12,964 nucleotides of DNA from Nitrospirota bacterium (GTDB lineage: Bacteria > Nitrospirota > Thermodesulfovibrionia > JACRGW01), in the NCBI GenBank assembly GCA_016212195.1, contig JACRGW010000032.1, positions 1 through 12,964 on the forward strand. The letters run 5' to 3'. Under the pieces are notes generated by a model, which was not told where the DNA came from, did not search any database, and worked only from the letters and a program-made list of their open reading frames with translations. The translations under genes and the position numbers were made by a program. Positions 1 through 8,400 of this stretch are shown here, piece after piece (the stretch's first letter is position 1; every line of letters starts with the position of its first letter).

Positions 1-104
1 AATGTAGGCAATTCATCGCTCACACATACACTCTGACCTTTAAGGGTACCTTCGAGACATTTAAAGGTTCCACCTTCAACTGTGACATTCACCTTTTTAC
101 CATC
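1..104 (-). pseudogene. In-frame continuation of the exported protein beyond the amber codon (partial)
   Basis: Directly after the TAG, in the same frame, 34 codons run without a stop to the window edge. They begin DGKKVNVTVEGGTFKCLEG and continue with KGQSVCVSDELP. The alternating beta pattern, the G-T-F-K-C motif and the following V-S-x-x-x-P resemble the C-terminal part of small bacterial exported proteins that carry a 'VxVxxGTFKC...VS..P' signature (recalled, not searched). This suggests one gene broken by a single base change, by a sequencing error, or read through at TAG. The open stretch alone is weak evidence because 34 codons can be open by chance; the protein-like motif carries the argument. 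The true end lies outside the window. Confidence 0.6.
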
Positions 105-524
105 CTACAAAGACCTCTCCGGAACATGGATGAGCTCTTTTCCTGGAGGGAATGATAAGGGGATACCCTTAGGAGATATAATTACTGCCTTAATACCTTT
201 TCCTGTATTCCTGTCTATAACAACCTGAGAAATAGATAGGGGTTCTTTATCCTTTGCCTCACGGGTTACAACCTGAACAAGGTAATCCCTATCAGTTGCC
301 TCCAGTACTGCGTATGTGAGGTAAATAGGTTTAGATTTCACACTCTCCTTTGTTACTTTATAATTTACCTTTCCATCTGGTGAAACAGTCTTGTTAAGAA
401 CATCTACTGTAGCCTCTATCTTAGAGGTCCATTTATAGGTGGCATAGGAGCCCACCTTCTCTGCCCATAGAGAAGATGGGAAAACGAGATACATTGTTAT
501 AAAAAATATGGTTAGCTTTCCCAT
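105..524 (-). CDS. Exported protein of unknown function, ended early by in-frame TAG
   Basis: The readable product is 139 residues. The start is the ATG at 524-522, chosen because GGAGG lies 5 nt upstream; a TTG further out would overlap that site. Residues 1-21 (MGKLTIFFITMYLVFPSSLWA) look like a Sec signal peptide with cleavage before EKVG, so the protein should be periplasmic or envelope-bound. The mature part alternates polar and hydrophobic residues (KPIYLTYAVLEATDRDYLVQVV), suggesting beta structure. I do not recognise a named family with certainty. The frame stays open past the TAG at 107-105 and continues into a segment that resembles the end of the same domain (next entry). The gene lies 60 bp downstream of the ompA-like gene on the same strand, so co-transcription is likely. 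Confidence 0.75.
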   Translation of the reverse strand: MGKLTIFFITMYLVFPSSLWAEKVGSYATYKWTSKIEATVDVLNKTVSPDGKVNYKVTKESVKSKPIYLTYAVLEATDRDYLVQVVTREAKDKEPLSISQVVIDRNTGKGIKAVIISPKGIPLSFPPGKELIHVPERSL

Positions 525-540
525 AGTTACCTCCAATTTA

Positions 541-565
541 GACCTGTCCTGACGACAGGTCAGGA
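541..565. repeat. Overlapping inverted repeats forming two exclusive hairpins
   Basis: GACCTGTC (541-548) pairs perfectly with GACAGGTC (554-561). TCCTGAC (547-553) pairs perfectly with GTCAGGA (559-565). The two stems share bases and cannot form together. The element sits in the 60-bp spacer between the ompA-like gene and the exported protein. It has no T-tract, so it is not a standard terminator. It may be a dispersed palindromic repeat or an mRNA-processing or stability element. Confidence 0.6.
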
Positions 566-584
566 TTTGAAATTACTTTCAGGC

Positions 585-1829
585 CTACTCAACCTCAATC
601 ACAAAGTGAGCCCTTCTATTGAGTGCCCATGCCCTTTCATTATGTCCAGGGTCTAAAGGTCTCTCTTCACCATAGCTTACGGTCTTCATCCTCTTATTTT
701 CGATACCAACACTGGAAAGATAGTTCTTTACGCTTACCGCCCTTCTTTCCCCGAGTGCAAGATTGTATTCATTGCTTCCCCTCTCATCGCAGTGACCTTC
801 AATGATGACTTTGATACCGGGGTTTTCTTTAAGTCTCTTTGCATTCATATCAAGGATTGACCTGGCTGTAGTAGTTAAGGTGCTCTTATCAAACTCAAAA
901 TGGACATCCTCGAGAACAATCTTGTAGAGTTCTTCTCCAAGAGGTTTAGGTGGAGCCTCTGGCTCCTTCACCTTAATCACTTTTCTTGCCTCAGGAGGAT
1001 AGGTATAGGTGAGTACCGCGAGAGCCCTATAATCCGGGCTTGCATTACTCAGACCAAAACCCACACCAAGGGTTGTTATTAGACCCATATCAGAAATTAT
1101 TCTTACACCAGCTCTTATCTCGAGCGGATCCGTATCCCCCTTTGGGTGCAGGTCTTTTGTATACCTGTTTTTATTTCCAATCAGTTCAGCAAGAAGCTGT
1201 GTCCTACTGGAGGCAGAGAAATCCATTCCTATCCCATAAGTTAGTCCATCCTGCAGGTCGTATTTTTTTGTCCCTGGCCAGGAGTAGCCGATATTAAGAT
1301 GGGTATTGACAGGACCTAATCTCTTACTCATTATGAGTTTTGATTCTAAATCTGTTCCACCTGTACTCAGACCCCTATCTTCATCTCCTGTAGGGAATGT
1401 TACAGCACCAAGAATAGCAATCCCAGGTATGGACTCTTTTTCATCGAGGAGTCTGTATCTAAGACCGATACTCAAATCATCAAGTCCCTGTTCATGCCAT
1501 CCTGCATTATCTGGATACCACCATGTCATAGGTAGATCAAGGCCAATATCAAAATTCTCTGTTATACCATAGCCAAATTGTAGTGCCATGGTCTTCTGAT
1601 CGGGATGACTATCATTATCATAATATGCGTCAGGTGCAAAGTCTGCGGCAATCCCGATAGCTATCTGTCCTTTCTTCAATGTCTTTGCACCAAAAACTGA
1701 GTAGACCCCTGTGGTACCGAGAGGTTGATAACTCCTTGGTTGCGCCAGGGGGATCTTTTTAGCTAATACGATACCCTGAAATCCAAAAAGTATAAAAGCG
1801 AAAACTAACAGATAAACCAATTTCTTCAT
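585..1829 (-). CDS. OmpA-family outer-membrane beta-barrel protein with Pal-type peptidoglycan-binding domain
   Basis: The protein is 414 residues from the ATG at 1829, which has GGAGG 6 nt upstream. Residues 1-23 (MKKLVYLLVFAFILFGFQGI then VLA) are a Sec signal peptide. Residues about 24-285 have short amphipathic strands rich in G, Y and F, fitting an outer-membrane barrel. A proline-rich hinge (EPEAPPKP) follows near 285-298. Residues about 301-414 are a clear OmpA C-terminal domain with FEFDKSTL, EGHCDERGSNEYNLALGERR and NRRAHF. Asp348 of HCDERG and an Arg of GERRA match the diaminopimelate-binding residues known for Pal/OmpA. The protein should anchor the outer membrane to peptidoglycan; what the barrel transports, if anything, is unknown. 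The stop codon is TAG. It has its own promoter in the gap after the Lon-like gene. Confidence 0.88.
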   Translation of the reverse strand: MKKLVYLLVFAFILFGFQGIVLAKKIPLAQPRSYQPLGTTGVYSVFGAKTLKKGQIAIGIAADFAPDAYYDNDSHPDQKTMALQFGYGITENFDIGLDLPMTWWYPDNAGWHEQGLDDLSIGLRYRLLDEKESIPGIAILGAVTFPTGDEDRGLSTGGTDLESKLIMSKRLGPVNTHLNIGYSWPGTKKYDLQDGLTYGIGMDFSASSRTQLLAELIGNKNRYTKDLHPKGDTDPLEIRAGVRIISDMGLITTLGVGFGLSNASPDYRALAVLTYTYPPEARKVIKVKEPEAPPKPLGEELYKIVLEDVHFEFDKSTLTTTARSILDMNAKRLKENPGIKVIIEGHCDERGSNEYNLALGERRAVSVKNYLSSVGIENKRMKTVSYGEERPLDPGHNERAWALNRRAHFVIEVE

Positions 1830-1906
1830 CAGCAACCTCCTGTCTTTATTTGATTACTCTTTCTATTCTCTATTCTAATTTTCACCTCCATTCTCGATTT
1901 AAAATA

Positions 1907-1935
1907 TATTTACCAGAAAAACCATTTAGTGTCAA
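1907..1935 (-). promoter_or_regulatory. Putative sigma70 promoter of the ompA-like gene
   Basis: On the minus strand a perfect TTGACA (1935-1930) is followed after 17 bp by TAAATA (1912-1907), a weak -10. Transcription would start near 1900, giving a leader of about 70 nt before the ATG at 1829. I see no terminator hairpin after the Lon-like gene, so readthrough from upstream is also possible. Confidence 0.5.
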
Positions 1936-1952
1936 GACATAAAAGTTTAGTT

Positions 1953-4370
1953 TTATGAAGACCCTTCGCCTTCCTTCTTCCCTTTATCAAATTCCTTCAG
2001 AGTTCTGGCAATATCCCTCAACCTCTTATCCACCAGATAGTTCACTGTCCCTTCTGGATATGTTCCGTCTTCCCTCTTCTTCCCGGCATTGACACCAGTA
2101 AGAATCTCTATCCCTTCATCAATATCCTCTATCGGATATATATGGAACTTCCCATCTCTTACGGCCTCCACAACCGCTTCCTTAAGCATAAGATTCTTCA
2201 CATTCCTCTCTGGAATGATAACGCCCTGCTCCCCTATCAGTCTTTCAAGTTTGCATACTTCGAAAAATCCCTCTATCTTTTCATTTATCCCTCCAACAGG
2301 CTGAACCTCACCCCTCTGATTCATCGAGCCTGTCACAGCGATACCCTGTTTGATAGGTAATCCTGAGAGACTTGAAAGAAGGGCATAGAGTTCTGTACAG
2401 GTAGCACTATCTCCTTCCACCTCTTCATAGAGTTGTTCAAAACATATTGAGGCAGAAAGTGTAAGCGGTAGTTCCTGGGAAAACTTTCCGCCGAGATAAC
2501 TTGTAAGGATCATGTGTGCCTTATCATGGATCCTCCCGCTCATCTTCGTTTCTCTCTCAATATTCACTACCCCTGCCTTCCCTGTATAGGTCTTTGCTGT
2601 TATTCTTGATGGTTTTCCGAAACCATAATCTCCAAGGTCTATGACAGCGATGCCATTCACCTGACCGACTACAGCACCATCTACATCCACCATAATTGTA
2701 CCTTCGTCTATGAGTTCCTGAATCCTCTCTTCTATCTTGTTACTCCTGTAAATCTTCTCTTCAAGGGCCTTCTCAACATGCCTGGATGTTATATAGGAAT
2801 TACCGTCCTGAGATGCCCAATAGTTTGCCTCTCTTACAATATCTGCTATATTAAAGAACCTGGCAGAGAGCCTCTTCTGATCCTCGGCAAGCCTTACACC
2901 ATATTCGACCACCTTTGCCACACCTGTCCTGTCAAAGTGTCTCAGATTCTCTTCCCTGCATCTTGCAGATATGAAGGAGGCATATTTAAGAAGATTCTCC
3001 TTCGTCTTCATCATCCTGTTATCGAAATCTGCCTTGACCTTGAAAAGCTTCTTATAGTCTTCATCGAGGTTGTATAGGAGATAGTAGAGGTATGGACTGC
3101 CAAGAAGGACAACCTTTATGTTTAATGGGATAGGATCTGGTTTAAGGGTAACTGTTGAGATGAGCCTGTACTGCTCCCATATATCCTCTATCTTTATCTC
3201 CCTGTTCTTTATCATCCTTTTGAGCGCATCCCATACAAAGATGTTTCTTAGAAGATCCAGGGCATTCACGATGAGGTAGCCGCCGTTAGCCCTGTGTACA
3301 GAGCCTGCCTTTATCATAGTGAAATCCGTAATAGCTATACCATACTGTATCTTATGTTCAATCCTTCCGAAGAGGTTAAGGTATGTCGGATTTGTCTCAA
3401 TAACTACAGGGGCACCCTGAGCACCACCATTATTCACAAGAACATTGATCTTGTATCTGTTAAAGGAAGGCTCCGACTTTGGCATCTTAAGGAATGGTAA
3501 AGAAGGTATCGCCTCTTCAGAAGCCTTGAAGTCCTCCAGGTTCAGGAGGATATCTTCCTTAACATACTCAAGGTATTTGAGTATCTCAGGGTAAAGCCTG
3601 TACTTACTCTCAAGCTCCGTAATAAGCTGGCCTATGGCCGTAAGGGCTGCATCCCTCTCGAGCTTACTTATCTTCTCCTTTAACTCCTTCTCTCCCTCCC
3701 TTGCCAACCTCAGGGCATCGTTCAGTTTCTCCTGAAGCCCTTTACTTAACTCCTCTAACCTCCTTCTTTTGTCCTCTTCTAAGGCACCGAACTCATCCTG
3801 ACTCAGGGTTTCCCCTCCATTTTTTATAGGAGCCAGTATGATACCTGTAGCCGTTTTCCTGAGTGTGAAACCCTTCTTCGTTGCCTCCACTTCTATCTTA
3901 GAGAGTAGCTCCTTACTCTTTTCCTGGTATTCTTCTAATATCTGGTTTCTGTGTTTTTCATATTCCTTGCTCTCAAATATTTTAGGTATCTCGACCTTAA
4001 GTATATTTATCAACTCATCCATATCCTTCTGGAGTATGATCCCCATCCCAGGAGTAAGGCTCATCGTCTTTGGCCTATCGGGGTCATCAAAGTTATAGAC
4101 ATAACACCAGTCATCAGGGATTTTCTCTTTCATGGCTCTCATTTCAAGTATCTTATTTATAGTAGTTGTCTTCCCTGTTCCGCTCTCTCCAAGGATATAT
4201 ATGTTGAATCCCTGGCTCTCCAATCCAAGTCCGAAGTCAATAGCCCTCAATGCCCTTTCCTGTCCTATAGTTCCCTCTAAGGGTTGTACTTCTTCTGTGG
4301 TATTGAATTCAAATTCCCTGGGGTTACATATCCATCTTAAACTTTCTGGCGGAAGTTTTTTTATTTCCAT
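1953..4370 (-). CDS. Lon-like ATP-dependent serine protease (YcbZ/LonB-like AAA+ family)
   Basis: This 805-residue protein has an N-terminal AAA+ region with Walker A GESGTGKTT (61-69, Lys67). A charged, helical insertion follows at roughly 110-290, probably coiled coil (LEELSKGLQEKLNDALRLAR). The AAA+ core resumes with HRANGGYLIVNALDLL (359-374) and the sensor-like VVLLGSP (410-416). The C-terminal Lon protease domain (about 560-780) has Ser655 in EGDSATC and Lys698 in GGINEKIEG. The 43-residue gap equals that of the Ser/Lys dyad of E. coli Lon. This layout matches the soluble Lon-like family that includes E. coli YcbZ and long proteobacterial relatives of about 800 residues, rather than classical Lon with its N-terminal LAN domain. 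AGGAGG lies 4 nt before the ATG. The gene follows xerD after 42 bp and is probably co-transcribed with it. The substrate is unknown; a protein quality-control role is inferred. Confidence 0.92.
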   Translation of the reverse strand: MEIKKLPPESLRWICNPREFEFNTTEEVQPLEGTIGQERALRAIDFGLGLESQGFNIYILGESGTGKTTTINKILEMRAMKEKIPDDWCYVYNFDDPDRPKTMSLTPGMGIILQKDMDELINILKVEIPKIFESKEYEKHRNQILEEYQEKSKELLSKIEVEATKKGFTLRKTATGIILAPIKNGGETLSQDEFGALEEDKRRRLEELSKGLQEKLNDALRLAREGEKELKEKISKLERDAALTAIGQLITELESKYRLYPEILKYLEYVKEDILLNLEDFKASEEAIPSLPFLKMPKSEPSFNRYKINVLVNNGGAQGAPVVIETNPTYLNLFGRIEHKIQYGIAITDFTMIKAGSVHRANGGYLIVNALDLLRNIFVWDALKRMIKNREIKIEDIWEQYRLISTVTLKPDPIPLNIKVVLLGSPYLYYLLYNLDEDYKKLFKVKADFDNRMMKTKENLLKYASFISARCREENLRHFDRTGVAKVVEYGVRLAEDQKRLSARFFNIADIVREANYWASQDGNSYITSRHVEKALEEKIYRSNKIEERIQELIDEGTIMVDVDGAVVGQVNGIAVIDLGDYGFGKPSRITAKTYTGKAGVVNIERETKMSGRIHDKAHMILTSYLGGKFSQELPLTLSASICFEQLYEEVEGDSATCTELYALLSSLSGLPIKQGIAVTGSMNQRGEVQPVGGINEKIEGFFEVCKLERLIGEQGVIIPERNVKNLMLKEAVVEAVRDGKFHIYPIEDIDEGIEILTGVNAGKKREDGTYPEGTVNYLVDKRLRDIARTLKEFDKGKKEGEGSS

Positions 4371-4387
4371 CTATCCTCCTTCAACTG

Positions 4388-4406
4388 TTCACGATTCACG
4401 GTTCAC
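4388..4406. repeat. Heptamer tandem repeat TTCACGR between xerD and lon-like gene
   Basis: The plus strand reads TTCACGA, TTCACGG, TTCAC in tandem with a 7-bp period. The 12-mer TTCACGGTTCAC (4395-4406) recurs exactly at 5781-5792 and 5825-5836 inside glnE. Three exact copies of a 12-mer in 13 kb are not expected by chance, so this looks like a dispersed repeat family. It fills most of the 42-bp xerD-lon spacer just upstream of the lon ribosome binding site. Confidence 0.7.
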
Positions 4407-4412
4407 TGATAG

Positions 4413-5297
4413 TCATCCTCTCGGGTGAAACTCTCTGTGAATCCTCTTAAGCCTCTCACTTGTGACATGGGTATAAATCTGGGTTGTTGAGATATCCGAA
4501 TGTCCGAGCATAAGCTGAACAGAACGGAGATCAGCACCATGTTCGAGGAGATGGCTCGCAAAGGAATGCCTCAGGACATGCGGAAATACTTTACCCTTGA
4601 TCCCTGCCTGAAGGGCATAGCCCTTTATTATCTGCCAGAATCTTTCCCTTGTCATAGGTCTTCCTCCCTGTCCGAGGAAGAGATAAGAGGAATTCCCCTT
4701 CTTAAGTAGTCTGTTTCTCGAATCCTTCAGATAATCCTTTATCAAGGCAATAGCCTTTTCATGTATAGGTACTACCCTTTCCTTTGAGCCTTTTCCAAAG
4801 GTTATGATATAGCCTACCTCGAGGTTAAGATCCTTCAGTTTAATAGATACAAGTTCTGAGACCCTCATGCCTGTAGCATAGAGAAGTTCTATCATCGTCC
4901 TGTCCCTGAGTCCAAGTCTCTTTTTAGAATCCGGTTTATTCAGAAGTGCTTCAACCTCTTCCGATGTGAGTGTCTTAGGGAGTCTTATAACTCCCTTTGG
5001 TGTCTCTAAGTTCTCACAGGGATCTATCTCCGAGAGCCCTTCTGATATAAGGAATCTATGGAATCTCCTAATTGTAGAGAGGTTTCTCGCTATGGATGAT
5101 GAGACCAAACCATCACCCCTCAATTCCCCGATATATGTTGTAATCTCCTTTCTCGAAACCTTCTGGAGATCAAGTCCCTCTTTTTCAAGAAAGGGAAGGT
5201 ATCTACCTAAATCCCTTCGATAGGAATCTATAGTATTTTTTGAAAGCCCCTTTTCAACAGTCAGATATTCAAGGAATCTCTTAGAAAAAACATCCAT
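4413..5297 (-). CDS. xerD: Tyrosine site-specific recombinase XerD-type
   Basis: This is a 294-residue protein, the usual length for XerC/XerD. The N-terminal core-binding domain (about 1-88) includes FLEYLTVEKGLSKNTIDSYR. The catalytic domain (about 105-290) has all six expected residues: Arg145 in ATGMRVSEL, Lys169 in FGKGSKERVVPI, His240 and Arg243 in PHVLRHSFASHLL, His266 in LMLGHSDIS and Tyr275 in TTQIYTHV. The family resolves chromosome dimers at dif with a partner recombinase and FtsK. XerD rather than XerC is favoured by HVLRHSFASHLLEHGADLRS and QLMLGHSDISTTQIYTHV, but only the genome-wide partner can settle this. No Shine-Dalgarno lies before the ATG at 5297, whereas a promoter ends 6 nt upstream, so the mRNA may be leaderless. 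No prophage or cassette sign is seen nearby, so a housekeeping role is likely. Confidence 0.9.
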   Translation of the reverse strand: MDVFSKRFLEYLTVEKGLSKNTIDSYRRDLGRYLPFLEKEGLDLQKVSRKEITTYIGELRGDGLVSSSIARNLSTIRRFHRFLISEGLSEIDPCENLETPKGVIRLPKTLTSEEVEALLNKPDSKKRLGLRDRTMIELLYATGMRVSELVSIKLKDLNLEVGYIITFGKGSKERVVPIHEKAIALIKDYLKDSRNRLLKKGNSSYLFLGQGGRPMTRERFWQIIKGYALQAGIKGKVFPHVLRHSFASHLLEHGADLRSVQLMLGHSDISTTQIYTHVTSERLKRIHREFHPRG

Positions 5298-5303
5298 AAA
5301 TAA

Positions 5304-5332
5304 ATTTTAATAGAATTATCCTCTGATTTCAA
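5304..5332 (-). promoter_or_regulatory. Putative promoter of xerD (leaderless)
   Basis: On the minus strand TTGAAA (5332-5327), a 17-bp spacer, then TAAAAT (5309-5304). The ATG begins 6 nt downstream at 5297, so the expected +1 falls on or beside the start codon. There is no ribosome binding site in those 6 nt. Confidence 0.6.
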
Positions 5333-5377
5333 GGAAATTACTGATCTTAGATTCAAAAATTTTCAGGGTATTTATGA

Positions 5378-5406
5378 TTGACAGTCCTTACCGGGGGGGC
5401 TAAAAT
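5378..5406 (+). promoter_or_regulatory. Putative promoter of glnE with G7 spacer tract (leaderless)
   Basis: A perfect -35 TTGACA (5378-5383), a 17-bp spacer, then TAAAAT (5401-5406). The glnE ATG starts at 5412, only 5 nt after the -10, so transcription should begin at or just inside the start codon. The spacer contains seven consecutive G (5393-5399). The G run could act as a poor Shine-Dalgarno only if transcription began further upstream. Confidence 0.65.
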
Positions 5407-5411
5407 ATTTT

Positions 5412-8400
5412 ATGGACAGAATAGAGTTACTTAAATCTCTCGGTTTTATTGACCCCCATAAGATATCTGATGAAATAGAGGAACTCTCAGAGACATTCGG
5501 TAAACCACTTTTCCCATTAATCATAGACTCCCCTGACCCTGAAAGGGTCTTGAATAATCTCAGGACACTTCTTTCCCTCGTTGGGAAAGAAGAACTTCTA
5601 TCCCTATTATTTAGGAGAGAGGATGGCATGAGGATTCTAATCTTCCTTTTCGGTGGGAGCCGCTTTCTCTCAAATTATCTGCTCACCTCACCTGAAGAGA
5701 TTATTAACTGGCTCTTTGATTCCCAGGTTATTGATACGCCAAGAAAAAAGGAAGACTTCGTAAGAGAACTCGAAAAGATGTTCACGGTTCACCCCGGCCT
5801 CGCTCCGCGAAGCGGGGCGGGCGGTTCACGGTTCACGTTAGAAGAGGAAATGGGGATTCTCAGAAGATTCAAGAGGAGAGAGATACTCAGGATCGGCCTC
5901 AGGGATCTATCGGGAAAGGCTGACCTCCTGGAGACGATAGAGGATCTCACATATCTTGCAGAAGCCATTATAGACAAAACCTGTGAGATCTCAGACAGAG
6001 AGTTAAGAAGGAGGTTCGGCACCCCTATGTATTCAGAGAACGGAGAACCCAGGGAATGTTATTTCACAGTCCTCGGAATGGGTAAGCTCGGGGGAGAGGA
6101 GCTTAACTTCAGTTCCGATATAGACCTTATGTACCTCTATTCATCCGATAGAGGAGAGACTACAGGTATTCCAGGTCAATATGGGGAGATGATAAACATT
6201 ATATCTAACCATGAATATTTCACTAAACTCTCCGAGCTTATCACTAAGGTCCTTGGTGCAAACACGGAAGATGGTTTTGCCTACAGGGTTGACCTCAGGC
6301 TTAGACCACAGGGGAGCCGCGGTGATATCGCTACATCACTAAGGAGCTACGAACTCTATTATGAATCCTGGGGCAAGACCTGGGAAAGGGCAGCACTCAC
6401 AAAGGTAAGACCAGTAGCAGGGTATCATCTCCTGGGCAAAGAATTCCTCCAGATCATGAAACCTTTTATTTATAGAAAATACCTCGACTTCAGTGCCATC
6501 GGAGAAATCAGGGATATGAAAACGAGGATTGACCGCTCCGCCCTGAACTTGATTCAGGGTCTAAAGAAAAAAGATGTAAAAAGGGGGTATGGCGGGATAA
6601 GGGAAGTTGAGTTTCTTATCCAGGCACTCCAGCTTATTTATGGTGCCAAGGAGAAGAGCCTCCAGGAAAGGAACTCTCTCAGGGCGATGCACAAACTCAG
6701 CCAGAAGGGTCTACTCTCCTATGAGGAATACTCTACCCTCTCTAAGGCATACAGTTTTCTCAGGGTATTAGAGCACAGGCTACAGATCCTCGATGACCGC
6801 CAGATCCACACCATTCCAGAAGGTAAGAAGGACCTTCAGTCTCTCGCTAAGAGGATGGGTTACAGAGAAAGGCCTTTAGAAGGTCTGATTAAAGATTATG
6901 ACTACCATACAAAGGAGATACATAAGATATACGATAACCTCTTCTATCAGTATGTAGAGGAAAAACCTGGTATCTCGGAGTTAAGCCTGATGATGGAAGG
7001 TGAGTATGATGAAGCAGAGGCACTCATGATACTTAAAGGACAGGGGTTCAAAGACCCTGAGAAGGCATATAAAAATCTCCTTCTCATCAGGGATGGTGAA
7101 GCAATGGCGCACCACACACCGAGATGGAGCAGGATACTCTCGAACATCTTCCCTGATATCTTTGAAAAGATAGTTAAGTCACCCGACCCCGATCTTGCCC
7201 TCAGGCATTTCGAATCATTCCTGAGTTCTGAAGGATGGAAGGATACATCCCTGTCCATGCTTATCGAGAATCCGAGATTCGCTGACCTGCTTATCGCCCT
7301 TTTCAGTGACAGTGAATATCTCTCGAGGATACTCATAAGTCATCCAGGACTGACCGGTCTATTAATAGATTCCGAATTGGGTAAAAAAACCCGTAAGAGG
7401 CTGAGGGGGGATATCAATTCATTCTCAGAAACCTCTATCGCTACTGCAGATAAGATGGATAGTATAAGGAGGTTCAAGCACCTTGAGGAGATAAGGATAG
7501 GCATAAAGGACCTCGCTGAAGAAAGGGGTTTTATAGAAATTTCCCGTGACCTCACAAGGGTTGCAGATGTCTCTATGGAGAAGGCACTCGAGATATCGGA
7601 AGAAGAAATAAAGAAGAGGTTTGGCAGACCGACAGAATCGAAAGACAGTGGAGGAGAGACTGAAAGTGAGGCAGGGATAGCAATTATAGGTCTGGGGAAA
7701 CTCGGTGGTTCAGAAATCACCTACGGCTCTGACCTCGATATCCTCTTTGTATATTCAATGGACGGAAAAACGACAGGTCCTTCAGTCATAAGTAACCATG
7801 AATATTTCTCGAAATTGGCAGAGAGGGTATGCTATATCCTGAGTGCCTACACGGCAGAGGGTTCTGCCTATAGGGTTGATACAAGGCTCAGGCCGACAGG
7901 TTCGAAAGGTCCTATCGCCCAGTCCCTTAAGGCATTCAAGGACTACTATAGAGATAAGGCAGAACTCTGGGAGAGACAGGCACTCACGAAGACGAGATTT
8001 ATTACCGGTGACAGAGGTCTCGGCAGAAAGTTTCTCAGATTGGCAGAAGAGACAGTATATTCATTTCCCTATAACCCTTCTACCGTCTTGAAGATTAAGG
8101 AGATGAAGAAGAGGATGGAGCAGGAGTTATCAAAAGAAGGACCAGAGGAAATAGATTTAAAATTTGGCCCGGGAGGAATAGTCGAATTTGAATTCATTAT
8201 CCAGACTATGCAACTCATGAACGGAAAGGAACATCCTGAATTAAGGGTGCCTAATACATATATAGTTATAAAAAGACTGGGGAGACTGAACCTTATTTCT
8301 GGAGGAGATGCCAGATTAATGGAGGATGCCTACCTCTTTTTAAGGGGTGTGGAAAGTCGTCTAAGGGTTCTAAGAAACCTTCCATCCAGTATCCTCCATA

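Noticed and set aside
105..107. Global recoding of TAG as a sense codon
   Set aside because: The adjacent ompA-like gene terminates normally at TAG with no coding-like continuation, so at most a local event is possible.
1858..1880. TATTCTC-like tandem repeats before the ompA-like gene
   Set aside because: The repeats are short and imperfect, and could be plain low-complexity leader sequence.
3249..4308. Non-canonical Walker B (LIVNALDLL, residues 366-374) in the Lon-like protease
   Set aside because: Members of the YcbZ-type AAA family, as I recall them, often lack the usual acidic pair here, so this is probably a family trait and not a defect.
4413..5297. Possible integrase of a genomic island
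   Set aside because: Length, catalytic layout and housekeeping neighbours fit XerD; no tRNA, attachment-site duplication or phage genes are visible.
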